In this document: positions 1 to 8,424 of the stretch, in pieces
Numbering within the stretch: the first letter of the stretch is position 1
Layout: each line of letters starts with the position of its first letter
Origin: Natronobacterium texcoconense
GTDB taxonomy: Archaea > Halobacteriota > Halobacteria > Halobacteriales > Natrialbaceae
DNA length: 64,000 nt
Direction of reading: 5' to 3'
NCBI RefSeq assembly: GCF_900104065.1
Contig: NZ_FNLC01000003.1
Coordinates: 1-64,000 of the forward strand
Translations under genes and position numbers: made by a program
The notes under the pieces: model-generated
Database searches by the model: none
What the model saw: the letters and a program-made list of their open reading frames with translations, nothing else
Told to the model about the DNA's origin: nothing

Positions 1-299
1 ACCGTCTCCGGGCTCTTGCTCTCACAACCCGTACCGATTACTGGCACGGTGGGCCGTTACCCCACCGTCTACCTAATCGGCCGCAGCCACATCCTACAGC
101 GCCGAAGCATTTCGAGCTCTCCGCAGTTCCAGCGTGAGAGCCGTATGCAGGATTAGCCTCAGTTTCCCGAGGTTATCCCGCTCTGTAGGGTAGTTTGGCC
201 ACGTGTTACTGAGCTATCTGCCACGAGTCTGAACTCGTGCGACTAGCATGGCTAAATCGGACTCCAATAGCAATGACCTCCGGCAGGATCAACCGGAAT
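1..299 (-). rRNA. 16S ribosomal RNA, 5' part (cut by window edge)
   Basis: Read on the minus strand, the sequence begins ATTCCGGTTGATCCTGCCGG at position 299, the canonical archaeal 16S 5' end, and runs through recognisable helices such as GTAACACGTGGCCAAACTACC to the window edge at 1. Only about 300 of the usual ~1,470 nt are present; the rest of the operon lies to the left. The leader and promoter lie to the right, at 300-540. This is small-subunit rRNA by sequence identity, not by inference from context. Confidence 0.97.
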
Positions 300-540
300 G
301 CTCTTCCCCCATACGGGGGAGGTCTGGCGGGTGACTGCAAAGAGTCACACCATAATTTTGAGTCCACGTTCGACGACGCCAATCGAGCGGTCGACTGGGC
401 GTCACCGAACTGTCGAGGCTAACATCAGATCCCATCTGTACGGAAGACCGCAGGGGTGGAATCCTCATCTCCTTCGTATTACTCCATAATCCCCGACCAC
501 TACTTAAGGCCGTTGAATCGGGACTCCAGAGGTAGTGAGT
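300..540 (-). promoter_or_regulatory. rRNA operon leader and promoter
   Basis: This is the non-coding stretch upstream of 16S. On the minus strand a TATA-like CTTAAGTA lies at about 501-508, preceded by TTCAACGG, which resembles haloarchaeal rRNA promoters. Transcription would then start near 475-480 and give a leader of about 175 nt. The leader contains hairpin arms next to the gene (CCCCC at 306-310 against GGGGG at 315-319; GTGACT at 331-336 against AGTCAC at 343-348). These could form part of the 16S processing stem; the pairing partner downstream of 16S is outside the window. A second AT-rich box near 565-575 could be an additional upstream promoter. Confidence 0.6.
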
Positions 541-716
541 AACACACAATTTCCCGAATCCGCACGCAGGTAATATTTCGTTCTAAATCATCTCCATACA
601 GACAGTCAATCGATATCGAACGGGTGACCTTGCCGCCGGATCCCGTACAGTCAGTATGGTCTAAACCCTGCTTCCAGAAGTTCACACGGCGAAATCAGCA
701 GGAAGTCGATCCCGAC

Positions 717-945
717 GGGATGGTCCGAATAGCAATCGTCGGGGCCGGAGGATTCACTTGCAATCGTACTTCCCCGCGATTACCGAACTCGCCAGCGAGT
801 TCGACACCGAAGCGGCCATCGACCACGACGAATTCCTCGAGAAGCAGGCCAGTGACGCGTACGCTGCGGTCTACGCCGCGACGCCGAACGGTCCAGAAAA
901 TCATCGACGCCTACAGTACGTTATAACGCGCACGCGACGCGTGGA
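717..945 (+). pseudogene. Gfo/Idh/MocA-type oxidoreductase remnant (N-terminal fragment)
   Basis: From 720 the reading frame gives M-V-R-I-A-I-V-G-A-G-G-F, a Rossmann NAD(P)-binding start typical of Gfo/Idh/MocA sugar dehydrogenases. A frameshift near 756-760 moves to another frame that continues with Y-F-P-A-I-T-E-L-A-S-E-F and then A-V-Y-A-A-T-P-N-G, the second conserved block of the family (usually VYIATPN). A further break follows near 895-905. Only about 75 codons of a normally ~350-residue enzyme are left and no long frame is open, so this is a decaying gene. The xylose-dehydrogenase-like subclass is possible but cannot be judged from this fragment. Confidence 0.65.
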
Positions 946-1228
946 CTCCACGTGATCGGAACGAACAGTCCGGTACCGGTTTCTTTGCCGTTCGATAGCA
1001 TCGTCCCGCAGGACATCTACGTCGGGCGTAGCGATATCGGGATGGAGTATCGGGGGCGACCGGCCAACGAGATACTCGAGGAGTCCGACGACGTCGGCTA
1101 CTGCACTCACTGGAACCGATCCCGAGCCGACAGCGAAGACGTCCGTCGAGAGACAGTGGCTGTCGAGCCAGCGTACGAATCGACAACGTCGCGAACTCGC
1201 CTCGAGATCGGTCGAGATATCGGTTCGA
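946..1228. other. Gap without a supportable gene
   Basis: Open frames exist on both strands (about 107 codons plus, 113 codons minus). Neither has a recognisable domain, a convincing start or the acidic composition of neighbouring proteins. The plus-strand frame 952-1275 contains fairly acidic segments around 1006-1110, so part of this could be another degraded gene next to the oxidoreductase remnant. Nothing firmer can be said. Confidence 0.3.
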
Positions 1229-1474
1229 TCAATCACCGTCATCGTTCCGGGGCCGATCCTCGATCGAGATCGTGATCCCGTCGATGGCTCTCTCGAAGTC
1301 GATGTTCCACATTTGTCCGATTACCAGGAACGCGACGGCGGTCGTCGTAAATCGAATCTCCGGCGGTGGTGGGTCGGCTTCGGGGAAGAACATCGGTCCG
1401 AGGACGATCGCTGCCCAGACGCCAAAGAGGATTAGCGTTGCACCGGTTCGCTCGAGTGAATCTCTGGTAGACAT
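1229..1474 (-). CDS. Small two-helix membrane protein
   Basis: This is an 81-residue protein starting M-S-T-R-D-S-L-E-R-T-G. Two hydrophobic segments are visible, at about residues 10-27 (ILFGVWAAIVLGPMFF) and 40-55 (TTTAVAFLVIGQMW), joined by a Pro/Glu-rich loop (EADPPPPEIR). It has an acidic tail typical of haloarchaeal proteins. I do not recognise a named family. The frame stays open upstream to 1669, but that extension is rich in Arg, Pro and Gln and unlike the body, so the ATG at 1474 is preferred. Function unknown; probably a small integral membrane protein conserved in haloarchaea. Confidence 0.6.
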   Translation of the reverse strand: MSTRDSLERTGATLILFGVWAAIVLGPMFFPEADPPPPEIRFTTTAVAFLVIGQMWNIDFERAIDGITISIEDRPRNDDGD

Positions 1475-1776
1475 GGTGTTTCGGTAGTTTTCGTCGGGTC
1501 CGGCGGACGGCGGAACGGGGAACTGCGGCGTCGATCGAGGCACAATCTGCTGGGACAGACGTTCTCGGTGATTTGGCCGGGTAGAGTGGTCGATATCGCC
1601 GAATCGTCGCTGCTCAAACGGTCGCGATTTCGATTCTGCTGGATCTGATCTGGTTATCTGATGGGCCACGTTCGATATGTGGATCGGGAGTACCGTTAAA
1701 CCGATTTAGAATTCCGAAAGGCAAGCGCATCGTCGAACGATCGGCAGGCTGGGGGGGGACGGAATTTCGTGGAGCC
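1475..1776. other. Intergenic, no gene seen
   Basis: About 300 bases lie between the small membrane protein and the 3' end of the Orc1/Cdc6-like gene. The frames here are spurious. A run of nine G (about 1751-1759) lies just past the Orc1/Cdc6 stop. No RNA gene or repeat was recognised. Confidence 0.4.
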
Positions 1777-2844
1777 TCAGTACAGGAGACGGTCGGCCGA
1801 CGACGACAACTCGAGTCGCGGCGTGACGCTCTCGTCGACCACCCAGTAGGTCCGGTCTCGAGTCGAGCCTTCGTAGTCGACGAGGTCGTATTCCCGGAGT
1901 TTCGGGAACTTCTCGCGGCGCGCTCGTTCGCCGATCGGGCACGCGGGCACGCCTCGATAGACGTCGTCTTTGATCTCGTCGTAGCGGTCGTGCAGTTTCT
2001 CGCCGGAGATTTCGCCGGCCTCGTGAACGATCGCGTACAGCACCTGATGGTGGGTGGGAAGCGACTCGAGGTTCAATTCGCGGACGCGACGCCACGCGCG
2101 TTCTTTGCCGTCCCGGACGTCGTCGGTATGGATTGTAACGTGTTCGCGTTCGTGCGCGACGGTGGCGGCACCCCAGAGCCACTGGATGCCGTTGCGGGCG
2201 ACGCCCGCGACGCCGTCGGCGATGTATCGAAGCTGGTCTCCGGAGACGACGTCGGGCTGGTGGAATCCCTGGCGGGCACGCCGTCTGAGGATTTCGGTCA
2301 GTTCGGGGATGCCGTAGCGCTCGAGTTTGACGTGGCCGCGGTCGAACGAGTGGCCGTCGTCGACGTCGAGTCGCGAGAGCCACCGTTTCTTGTCGTGGGT
2401 GATTACGATGAGCGTCACGTCCCGAAAGCCGAGCAAGTCGCCGACGGCGTCGGTCTCGGGGAGGTCGTCTCCCTCGTCGAGCACGACGACCGTCTCGCGG
2501 TCGATCGCATCATGGAGTTTTCGCCGAACCGAGTCGGTCGCGGTCGTTCGGGGGACCGTCTCGGGGCCGTTCGGGTGGGCCTCGAGGACGGCGCGGTGGA
2601 TGCCGGCGGTGGTCTTGCCGAGACAGTTGACGTGGACGCGGTGGATCGGCCGTCGCGTCTCGAGTCGATCCAGCGCTTTGTGGGCGAACAGCGTCTTGCC
2701 GACGCCGCTCGGCCCGGAGATCAGTACGTCGCCGCTCCCAACCGATCCCGTCACTCGCTCGAAGAGGTCTCGCATCTCGCCTTCGCGATGGAGTAGTTCG
2801 ACGCCGTCGTACCCGTCGTCGAACGCCCTGGGATCAGCGATCAT
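1777..2844 (-). CDS. Orc1/Cdc6-family AAA+ ATPase
   Basis: This is a 355-residue protein of the archaeal initiator family that binds origins and loads the MCM helicase. Walker A GPSGVGKT is at residues 44-51 and Walker B VVVLDEGDD at about 119-127. A lid region follows, then a C-terminal winged-helix region (about 255-345). It is somewhat shorter than typical Orc1 proteins (about 400), so it may be one of the many accessory haloarchaeal paralogues and not a main origin initiator. ATG 2844 was chosen; an in-frame GTG at 2862 would add six residues. I looked for origin recognition boxes upstream (2845-2955) and saw none, so no origin is called. Confidence 0.85.
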   Translation of the reverse strand: MIADPRAFDDGYDGVELLHREGEMRDLFERVTGSVGSGDVLISGPSGVGKTLFAHKALDRLETRRPIHRVHVNCLGKTTAGIHRAVLEAHPNGPETVPRTTATDSVRRKLHDAIDRETVVVLDEGDDLPETDAVGDLLGFRDVTLIVITHDKKRWLSRLDVDDGHSFDRGHVKLERYGIPELTEILRRRARQGFHQPDVVSGDQLRYIADGVAGVARNGIQWLWGAATVAHEREHVTIHTDDVRDGKERAWRRVRELNLESLPTHHQVLYAIVHEAGEISGEKLHDRYDEIKDDVYRGVPACPIGERARREKFPKLREYDLVDYEGSTRDRTYWVVDESVTPRLELSSSADRLLY

Positions 2845-2955
2845 GCGTTCGAATACTATCACGTTCCCTAAAAACGCTGGTTGTCGTTCCGAATCCCGAG
2901 AGCGGGAGACGTCGTGTGAACTGGAAGGCGAGTCCCTCGAGTCAGAGGGCGGCGA

Positions 2956-3291
2956 TCAGTCCTCGGTCCACCACATCAGGTTTTCTTTCTCGGTCCCGCA
3001 GTTCGGGCACGTCCCCGGGAGCCCTTCGTCGATCTTCCCCATCTCGCCACAGTCCGTACACCGCCACATGAGGTGAGCCTCACCAAAGTCGTGTCCGGAA
3101 CGGGAATGCTCGACGCTGAGTGCCCCCATTCCCTCGCGCGTGGTCACGAAGAAGCCGTCTTCTTCCAGACCTCGTACCGTTCCGAGTTCGTCACCGTGTT
3201 CGTCGTAGACTTTCTCTCCGAAATCGATCGAGTCGCGCGTTCGTCCCGATTCTGTTCTCGGCCCGCCGTATTTTTCGTTGGGTTCGTTCAT
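2956..3291 (-). CDS. Rubredoxin-like zinc-ribbon protein (DUF7130-type)
   Basis: This is a 111-residue protein with an N-terminal beta-rich part (about residues 18-75, with DFGEKVYDEHGDELGTVRG, like a PRC-barrel strand pattern). A C-terminal zinc ribbon follows: C-x2-C (WRCTDCGEMG) and, about 14 residues on, C-x2-C (TCPNCGTEKENLMWW). The four cysteines probably hold Zn or Fe, as in rubredoxins. It matches my memory of haloarchaeal DUF7130. The frame remains open upstream to 3384, but that extension is Arg-rich and unlike the rest; ATG 3291 gives a clean acidic start (MNEPNEKYGG). Its role is unknown. Confidence 0.7.
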   Translation of the reverse strand: MNEPNEKYGGPRTESGRTRDSIDFGEKVYDEHGDELGTVRGLEEDGFFVTTREGMGALSVEHSRSGHDFGEAHLMWRCTDCGEMGKIDEGLPGTCPNCGTEKENLMWWTED

Positions 3292-3844
3292 GGGTGGATA
3301 GTGTTGCGCTGTTCGTGCTCGGTTCTCGTCAGGTCGGATGCTGGATCGGGGGACCGACCATACCTGTGCTACGACACCACACACTAAAAGACGCAGGTAG
3401 AAGAAGAGAGCGCAAACACGTTTGAGAGGCCGAATGTAGCGATATATTGTATTTTACTACGAGTCGTGTTTCGTCACTCGCCGGTGGAACAACGACCGAT
3501 TCGAACCGGTTCGGTTGGTCCCAGGTGAGGTCGTTGAGATCATCGAACTGAACGGCGGTCGAACCCGGTAGCTCAGCACGACGGGCACGAGATTGTCGAC
3601 GACAGCGACGACCACAACTGTCCTGCGCGGACGACGGGGAGTCGCCGACGACTCGCGACCGATGGCACGCGACGAGGAAGAGACGGAGAACAATGTGCCG
3701 AATCAGTCGGGATGGGGCCATGCGATGGGCAAATCGGTACCGCTGAGTAGGTTGTCTCGAGAAAACGGAACGAGCGCGACGCTACCGACGGTTGCAGGCG
3801 TCGGCGTTTTCTGCAGGTGGCGGGTACTGGCGGTGGTGGTACCC
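3292..3844. other. Intergenic stretch with a possible gene-end fragment
   Basis: About 550 bases without a convincing gene. In the plus frame ending at the TAG near 3571, the last ~35 codons (from about 3466) look coding-like, including R-L-V-P-G-E-V-V-E-I-I-E-L-N-G-G. The frame has no start and no family match, so it may be the 3' remnant of a lost gene. AT-rich boxes near 3440-3460 could be a promoter but have no clear target. Confidence 0.3.
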
Positions 3845-4288
3845 ATGAGTGAAACACCAACTGACACTGACCCAGGGGCCGATCCGGAGACTGCGCGGAA
3901 CAGAAATGCCCTCAACACGGACACGATGCAGTGGCTGAGCGCGCTCATCGCAGTACTCGGGCTGTACCTGGTCGCGTCGCCGTTTATCTTCGAGGCGACG
4001 GATGCGGCGATCTGGAACGACACCCTCGTCGGGACGGCGATCTTCCTTACCGGCGGGTACAACTTCTATCGCATGAGCAAGGACCGCCTGGCGAGCGTCG
4101 GCGTCGCGTCGTTGACGATCCTGCTCGGACTGTGGGTGCTCGCCTCACCGTTCGTCATCGAAATGGGGAGCAACGAACTCGCGACGGGGACGGCGATCAC
4201 CGGTGCGCTCGTCGCCCTCCTCGCCGCCTACAACGCCTATGCCAACAACAAGGCTGACACGCCCGAACGCGCCACCGCTCGTACGTAA
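3845..4288 (+). CDS. SPW-repeat membrane protein
   Basis: This is a 147-residue protein with a hydrophilic N-terminus (M-S-E-T-P-T-D-T-D) and four predicted membrane segments arranged as two similar halves. Each half carries the motif L-Y-L-V-A-S-P-F or L-W-V-L-A-S-P-F, followed by a Trp or acidic loop and a G-rich helix (LVGTAIFLTGGYNFYRM; ATGTAITGALVALLAAYNAY). This is the SPW domain duplicated in tandem. Function is unknown in the family. The frame is open back to 3593, but ATG 3845 follows a spacer and starts the acidic tail; the upstream part is Arg/Thr-rich shadow sequence. Confidence 0.8.
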   Translation: MSETPTDTDPGADPETARNRNALNTDTMQWLSALIAVLGLYLVASPFIFEATDAAIWNDTLVGTAIFLTGGYNFYRMSKDRLASVGVASLTILLGLWVLASPFVIEMGSNELATGTAITGALVALLAAYNAYANNKADTPERATART

Positions 4289-4488
4289 TCGGCTGGCAGC
4301 GGGCGACTCTCATTTTCGATCAACGTAGACTGCCCTCGAATCGGCAGTGAAAGATTCGTAACAGCCTCCTCGAATCTCACGCCAGTGGACGATAATGGAT
4401 GACCTCGACGGACTCCATCACGGACTCGCGAGACGACAGTTCAGTCCCATCGGCGTCGTGAGCGTCCGTCGATCCGTTGTCTGATGGA

Positions 4489-5628
4489 TTACAGGAGCTG
4501 ATCGGCGATGATGTTCTTCTGGATCTCGCTCGTCCCCTCGTAGATCTTCGTGATCCGGGCGTCGCGGTAGTAGCGTTCGGCCGGATAATCGGTGACGTAG
4601 CCGGAGCCGCCGTGGACCTGGATCGCTTCGTCGGCGACGTCGACCGCGTGCTCGCTGGCGAACAGCTTCGCCATGCTCGAGAACTGGGCCGCGACCTCCT
4701 GGTTGCCTTCTTCGACCTGCGTCGCGGCGCGGTAGGTCAGCGACCGGGCCGCTTCGACGTTCGTCGCCATCTCCGCGAGTTTGTGCTGGATTGCCTGGAA
4801 CTCCGCGATCGGCTGGTCGAACTGCTCGCGTTCGCTGGCGTACTCGAGTGCGGCGTCGAGTGCTCCCTGTGCGGCACCGACGGCCTGGGCAGCGACGCTG
4901 GTCCGTCCGGTGGCGAAGAACTCCATCAGCTGGTAGAAGCCGCCGTCGACCTTGCCGATCACGTTCTCCTCGGGGACGCGGACGTCGTCGAGAATTACCT
5001 CAGCGAGGTCCGACGCGCGGATTCCCAGTTTGTTGTCGATCTTTTCGGTCGTCACGCCATCGGTGTCCATCTCGACGAGGAATGCAGTGATGCCGCGGTG
5101 ACCCTCGCCCGGATTCGTCTTGGCCATGCAGACCCCGACGTCGGCGACGGTGCCGTTGGTGATCCACATCTTGTTGCCGTTGATGACGTAGCCGTCGCCG
5201 TCCTCCTCTGCAACCGTCTCGATGCCGGCGACGTTCGAGCCGTGTGCGGGTTCGGAGATCATCGAACAGGAGGCCGACTCCCCGTTGGCGATCCTGGGAA
5301 GCCACTCCTCTTTCATCCACTCGTCGCCGAACTCGACGATCATGTTCGTCCCGAAGCCGGCGCTACCGACCGCGCTCCCGATTCCAGGATCGGCACGCCA
5401 CAGTTCCTCGGTGACGATCGTCGAGGAGAGTTTGTCCATCCCCGCGCCGTCGTACTCGATCGGAATGTTCGGCGCGACGAAGTCGTACTCCGCGGCTTTC
5501 CGGCGGATCTCTTCGGGATACTTCCCCTCGCGGTCGTACTCCTCTGCGACGGGCTTGATCTCGTTCTCACCGAACTCGCGGACGGCGTCACGAATCGCGA
5601 CGTGCTCGTCTGACAAACTGAAGGCCAT
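4489..5628 (-). CDS. Acyl-CoA dehydrogenase
   Basis: This 379-residue FAD flavoprotein carries out the first step of beta-oxidation, acyl-CoA to trans-2-enoyl-CoA, passing electrons to ETF. Family features are the helical N-terminal domain, a substrate/FAD block near residues 120-170 (MISEPAHGSNVAG; KMWITNG), and the C-terminal motif R-D-A-R-I-T-K-I-Y-E-G-T-S-E-I-Q, whose Glu before GTSE is the usual catalytic base. The length is standard. It lies downstream of, and in the same direction as, the fused hydroxyacyl-CoA dehydrogenase/enoyl-CoA hydratase gene, so both may serve the same fatty-acid pathway. The 165-base gap with AT-rich boxes suggests its own promoter. Confidence 0.93.
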   Translation of the reverse strand: MAFSLSDEHVAIRDAVREFGENEIKPVAEEYDREGKYPEEIRRKAAEYDFVAPNIPIEYDGAGMDKLSSTIVTEELWRADPGIGSAVGSAGFGTNMIVEFGDEWMKEEWLPRIANGESASCSMISEPAHGSNVAGIETVAEEDGDGYVINGNKMWITNGTVADVGVCMAKTNPGEGHRGITAFLVEMDTDGVTTEKIDNKLGIRASDLAEVILDDVRVPEENVIGKVDGGFYQLMEFFATGRTSVAAQAVGAAQGALDAALEYASEREQFDQPIAEFQAIQHKLAEMATNVEAARSLTYRAATQVEEGNQEVAAQFSSMAKLFASEHAVDVADEAIQVHGGSGYVTDYPAERYYRDARITKIYEGTSEIQKNIIADQLL

Positions 5629-5793
5629 ATCGAACGCTCGACCGAGAGTTACAAAATACCTTCGACGATAACAAACGATGGAAGTTATATCCCATTATAA
5701 AGAAACGATGGTAACTAGTGTAGAGTAAGATCTACTGTTGTACGATACCGACCGGATCTCCTCGAGAGGAGTCCCCTGCCGATGGCTCGCGTC

Positions 5794-7752
5794 TTACTTA
5801 CCCTCGAACTCGGGGTCGCGGTCCGCTGCGAACGCGGCGGTCCCTTCCATGACGTCCTCGGTCGAGAGCAACAGCCCGAAACTCTGGCTTTCCATCGTCA
5901 GTGCGGCCTCGAGGTCCGTGTCCTGCCCGCGGTTCATGACCTTCTTGGCGAAGTCCAGCGCGACGGGCGGCCCCTCGAGGATGTCGCCGACGAACTCCTC
6001 GCAAACGTCCTCGAACTCGTCGTCCTCGACGGCGCGGTTGATGAGCCCCCACTCTTCGGCGGTCTCGGCGTCGATGGGCTCACCGCGGAAGACGAGTTCC
6101 TTGGCGCGCGCTTCGCCGATCATGCGGATCGCGCGCTGGGTACCGCCGCCGCCAGGGAGCAGTCCCAGGGTGATCTCCGGGAATCCAAACGCCGAGTCTG
6201 CGGTCGCGATGCGCATGTCACAGGCCAGCGCGAGTTCGTGGCCGGCACCGAGACAGTAGCCGTCGACCTTGGCGATGGTCGGCCGCGGGAAGTCGTTGAC
6301 CGTCTCGAACATCGAGGTAATCTCCCCCGCCTCCCAGGGCTCGAGGCCCGCGAAACCACCGATATCGGCACCGGCGGAGAACGCGCGGTCGCCGGCCCCC
6401 TCGAAGGTGACACACCGGACCGTCTCGAGGTCGGCGGTTTCGAGGACGTGCTCGATCTCGTCCATCAGGTCCTCGCTGAGGGCGTTCATCCGCTCGGGAC
6501 GGTCGAGTTCGATCGCCAGCACCTCGTCGTCCCGGAGGACGTTCAGATTGCGGTACTCGCGGTCACCGCCGTCGTCGCCGTACTCGTAGAAGCCTGCGCC
6601 GGCGTCCTCGCCGGTCTCGCCCGCCTCGACGCGTTCGACGAGATAGTCGGCCGGCGCGAAGCGCGCCTCGCCGGTCTCCTCGTGTAGCTCCTCGAGTTTC
6701 TCGAGAACCGTCTCGAGTCCGAGTTTGTCGGCGCGGCGGCACGGCCCCTCGGGGAAGCCAGCGCCGAGACGCATTCCGGTGTCGACGGCGTCCGGGGTCG
6801 CCACGTCGTCGCCGACGAGTTCGGCGGCCCGGTTTATCATCCGTGCCTCGATGCGGAGCCAGTCGAACTCCTCGGAGGCGTCCTCGTGACCGTAGTCGGC
6901 TCCGTCGCCGTCCTCGTAGTCGTAGTAGCCCTTCCCGGTCTTCTGACCGAGTTCGTCGTCCTCGACTTTCTCCTCCGTGATCGGCGGGATCGGCTGGCCG
7001 GCCTCCTTGCGGACGTGATAGCCGACGTCGATGCCGGTCAGGTCCGCGAGTTCGAACGGCCCCATCGGGTACCCCCGCTCGTGGACCATCGTAGCGTCGA
7101 CCTCGCGAATACCGGCCTCGCCCTCGCTGACCATCCAGGCGGCCTCGTCCCCGAACGGCCCGAGGACCGTGTTGACGACGAACCCGCGGACGTCCTTGCG
7201 GACGTAGATCGGCGTCTTCCCGATCGACTCGACGAACTCGTAGGTCGTCTCCGCGGTCTCGTCAGTCGTCTCCTCACCGTAGATGACCTCGACGAGGTCC
7301 ATCTTCACCGGCGGGTTGAAAAAGTGCATTCCGACGACCTGTTCGGGCCGATCCGTCGCTTCCGCGATGTCCGTAATCGGCAGCGACGACGTATTCGACG
7401 CCAGAATCGCATGATCCGAGGTGAACTCCTCGAGGTCCCCGTAGATGTCCCGCTTGATCTCCAAGTTCTCCGGCGCAGCCTCGATGACGAGGTCCGCATC
7501 CGCGACCGCAGACTCGAGGTCGACCGCCGTCTCGATTCGCTCGAGGATTCCTTCGGGCTCTTCCTCGAGGCGGTCCTTTTCGGCGAGTTTCTCGAGGCTC
7601 CACTCGATGTCCTCGTAGCCGTCTTCGACGATTTCCTGTTCGATATCGCGCATCACGACGTCGTAGCCGGCCATGGCCACGACCTCCGTGATCCCGTGAC
7701 CCATGTTTCCGGCACCGAGAACCGTTACCTGGTCGATGTTGTCAACTGACAT
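5794..7752 (-). CDS. Fused 3-hydroxyacyl-CoA dehydrogenase / enoyl-CoA hydratase
   Basis: This 652-residue bifunctional beta-oxidation enzyme has an N-terminal Rossmann domain (V-L-G-A-G-N-M-G-H-G, residues about 10-20). The HAD catalytic motif VGMHFFNPP follows, then two C-terminal HAD helical domains to about residue 390. A crotonase domain runs from about 395 to 650 (AFSAGADIGGF oxyanion region; GYCLGAGHELALACDMR; FPEITLGLLPGGGGTQRA). The order (dehydrogenase first, hydratase second) is the reverse of bacterial FadB and is common in haloarchaea. It hydrates enoyl-CoA and oxidises the 3-hydroxyacyl-CoA with NAD+, the steps after the neighbouring acyl-CoA dehydrogenase. Confidence 0.92.
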   Translation of the reverse strand: MSVDNIDQVTVLGAGNMGHGITEVVAMAGYDVVMRDIEQEIVEDGYEDIEWSLEKLAEKDRLEEEPEGILERIETAVDLESAVADADLVIEAAPENLEIKRDIYGDLEEFTSDHAILASNTSSLPITDIAEATDRPEQVVGMHFFNPPVKMDLVEVIYGEETTDETAETTYEFVESIGKTPIYVRKDVRGFVVNTVLGPFGDEAAWMVSEGEAGIREVDATMVHERGYPMGPFELADLTGIDVGYHVRKEAGQPIPPITEEKVEDDELGQKTGKGYYDYEDGDGADYGHEDASEEFDWLRIEARMINRAAELVGDDVATPDAVDTGMRLGAGFPEGPCRRADKLGLETVLEKLEELHEETGEARFAPADYLVERVEAGETGEDAGAGFYEYGDDGGDREYRNLNVLRDDEVLAIELDRPERMNALSEDLMDEIEHVLETADLETVRCVTFEGAGDRAFSAGADIGGFAGLEPWEAGEITSMFETVNDFPRPTIAKVDGYCLGAGHELALACDMRIATADSAFGFPEITLGLLPGGGGTQRAIRMIGEARAKELVFRGEPIDAETAEEWGLINRAVEDDEFEDVCEEFVGDILEGPPVALDFAKKVMNRGQDTDLEAALTMESQSFGLLLSTEDVMEGTAAFAADRDPEFEGK

Positions 7753-8424
7753 GGGTAAGGGTGCGTCCGCTATCGGTATAATTCCACCGGAGGTTCGCTA
7801 CAGACGTTCGTATTTAACCCAATAGAACTTCCAAAGATATGCTCTATTACCCCCAGTCCGAATTTCGTTAACAAATTGTGTGGGGTAAAGAGACAGGTTC
7901 GACGATTTAGGGCGTGTTAAGCGGGTCAGTCAGGCCTTCGTAGTTCTCGGGTTCGTCGTAAACGAACGCAGGCATCGAGAGATCCAGTTCGAGCGTGACG
8001 ACGAGTTCCCACATTTTCGAATCCGCGATGGGTACAGAAATCACGACGGTGGCGTCGATCACCACCCTCGTTCGTGCGTCTACTCCAATCCTCTTTCGAC
8101 GCGCTTGCGTCCACTTACGTCGATTGTGTCCGCGATTTCCCGAGCGTCACGCTCTATGAGTCCGCTCTCATTGGTGAGCTCGTCCATCACCTCGAGCGCC
8201 TCGAACTTTCTTCTGGAGAGGTCAAATTAGAACAACAGGATTGGCTCTTCGCGTCCGTTCGTAGAAGAACGCCGGGCGCTGGCGGGCATAAATAAGCGAG
8301 TGTTGCTCCTTCGTCCACTGAACGTGGAGTCATGGCTGAACAGACGAAGTATAGTTACGATATAGGCTGGAGAGGGAACATATTCTAACAGAGTATTAAG
8401 ATTGTCACGGTCACAGATACCGAT
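7753..8424. other. Promoter region and degraded minus-strand coding sequence
   Basis: Position 7753-7906 holds the upstream region of the fused dehydrogenase gene, with AT-rich boxes near 7810-7820 and 7870. From about 8066 to 7907 on the minus strand is a 53-codon open stretch starting GTG-GTG and ending N-Y-E-G-L-T-D-P-L-N-T-P-stop. At about 8100-8230 another minus frame reads F-E-A-L-E-V-M-D-E-L-T-N-E-S-G-L-I-E-R-D-A-R-E-I-A-D-T-I, which resembles a DNA-binding or antitoxin-like helix run. The frames do not join, so this is probably a frameshifted gene I cannot name. A TATA-like CATAAATAAG near 8290 and AT-rich DNA near 8360-8400 probably belong to the transducer gene at 8425. Confidence 0.4.

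Noticed and set aside
2845-2955. Possible replication origin next to the Orc1/Cdc6-like gene
   Set aside because: No repeated origin recognition boxes or AT-rich unwinding region could be seen in the short gap.
4477-5613. 378-codon plus-strand frame
   Set aside because: Antisense of the acyl-CoA dehydrogenase; high-GC third positions keep the opposite strand open. No family motif.
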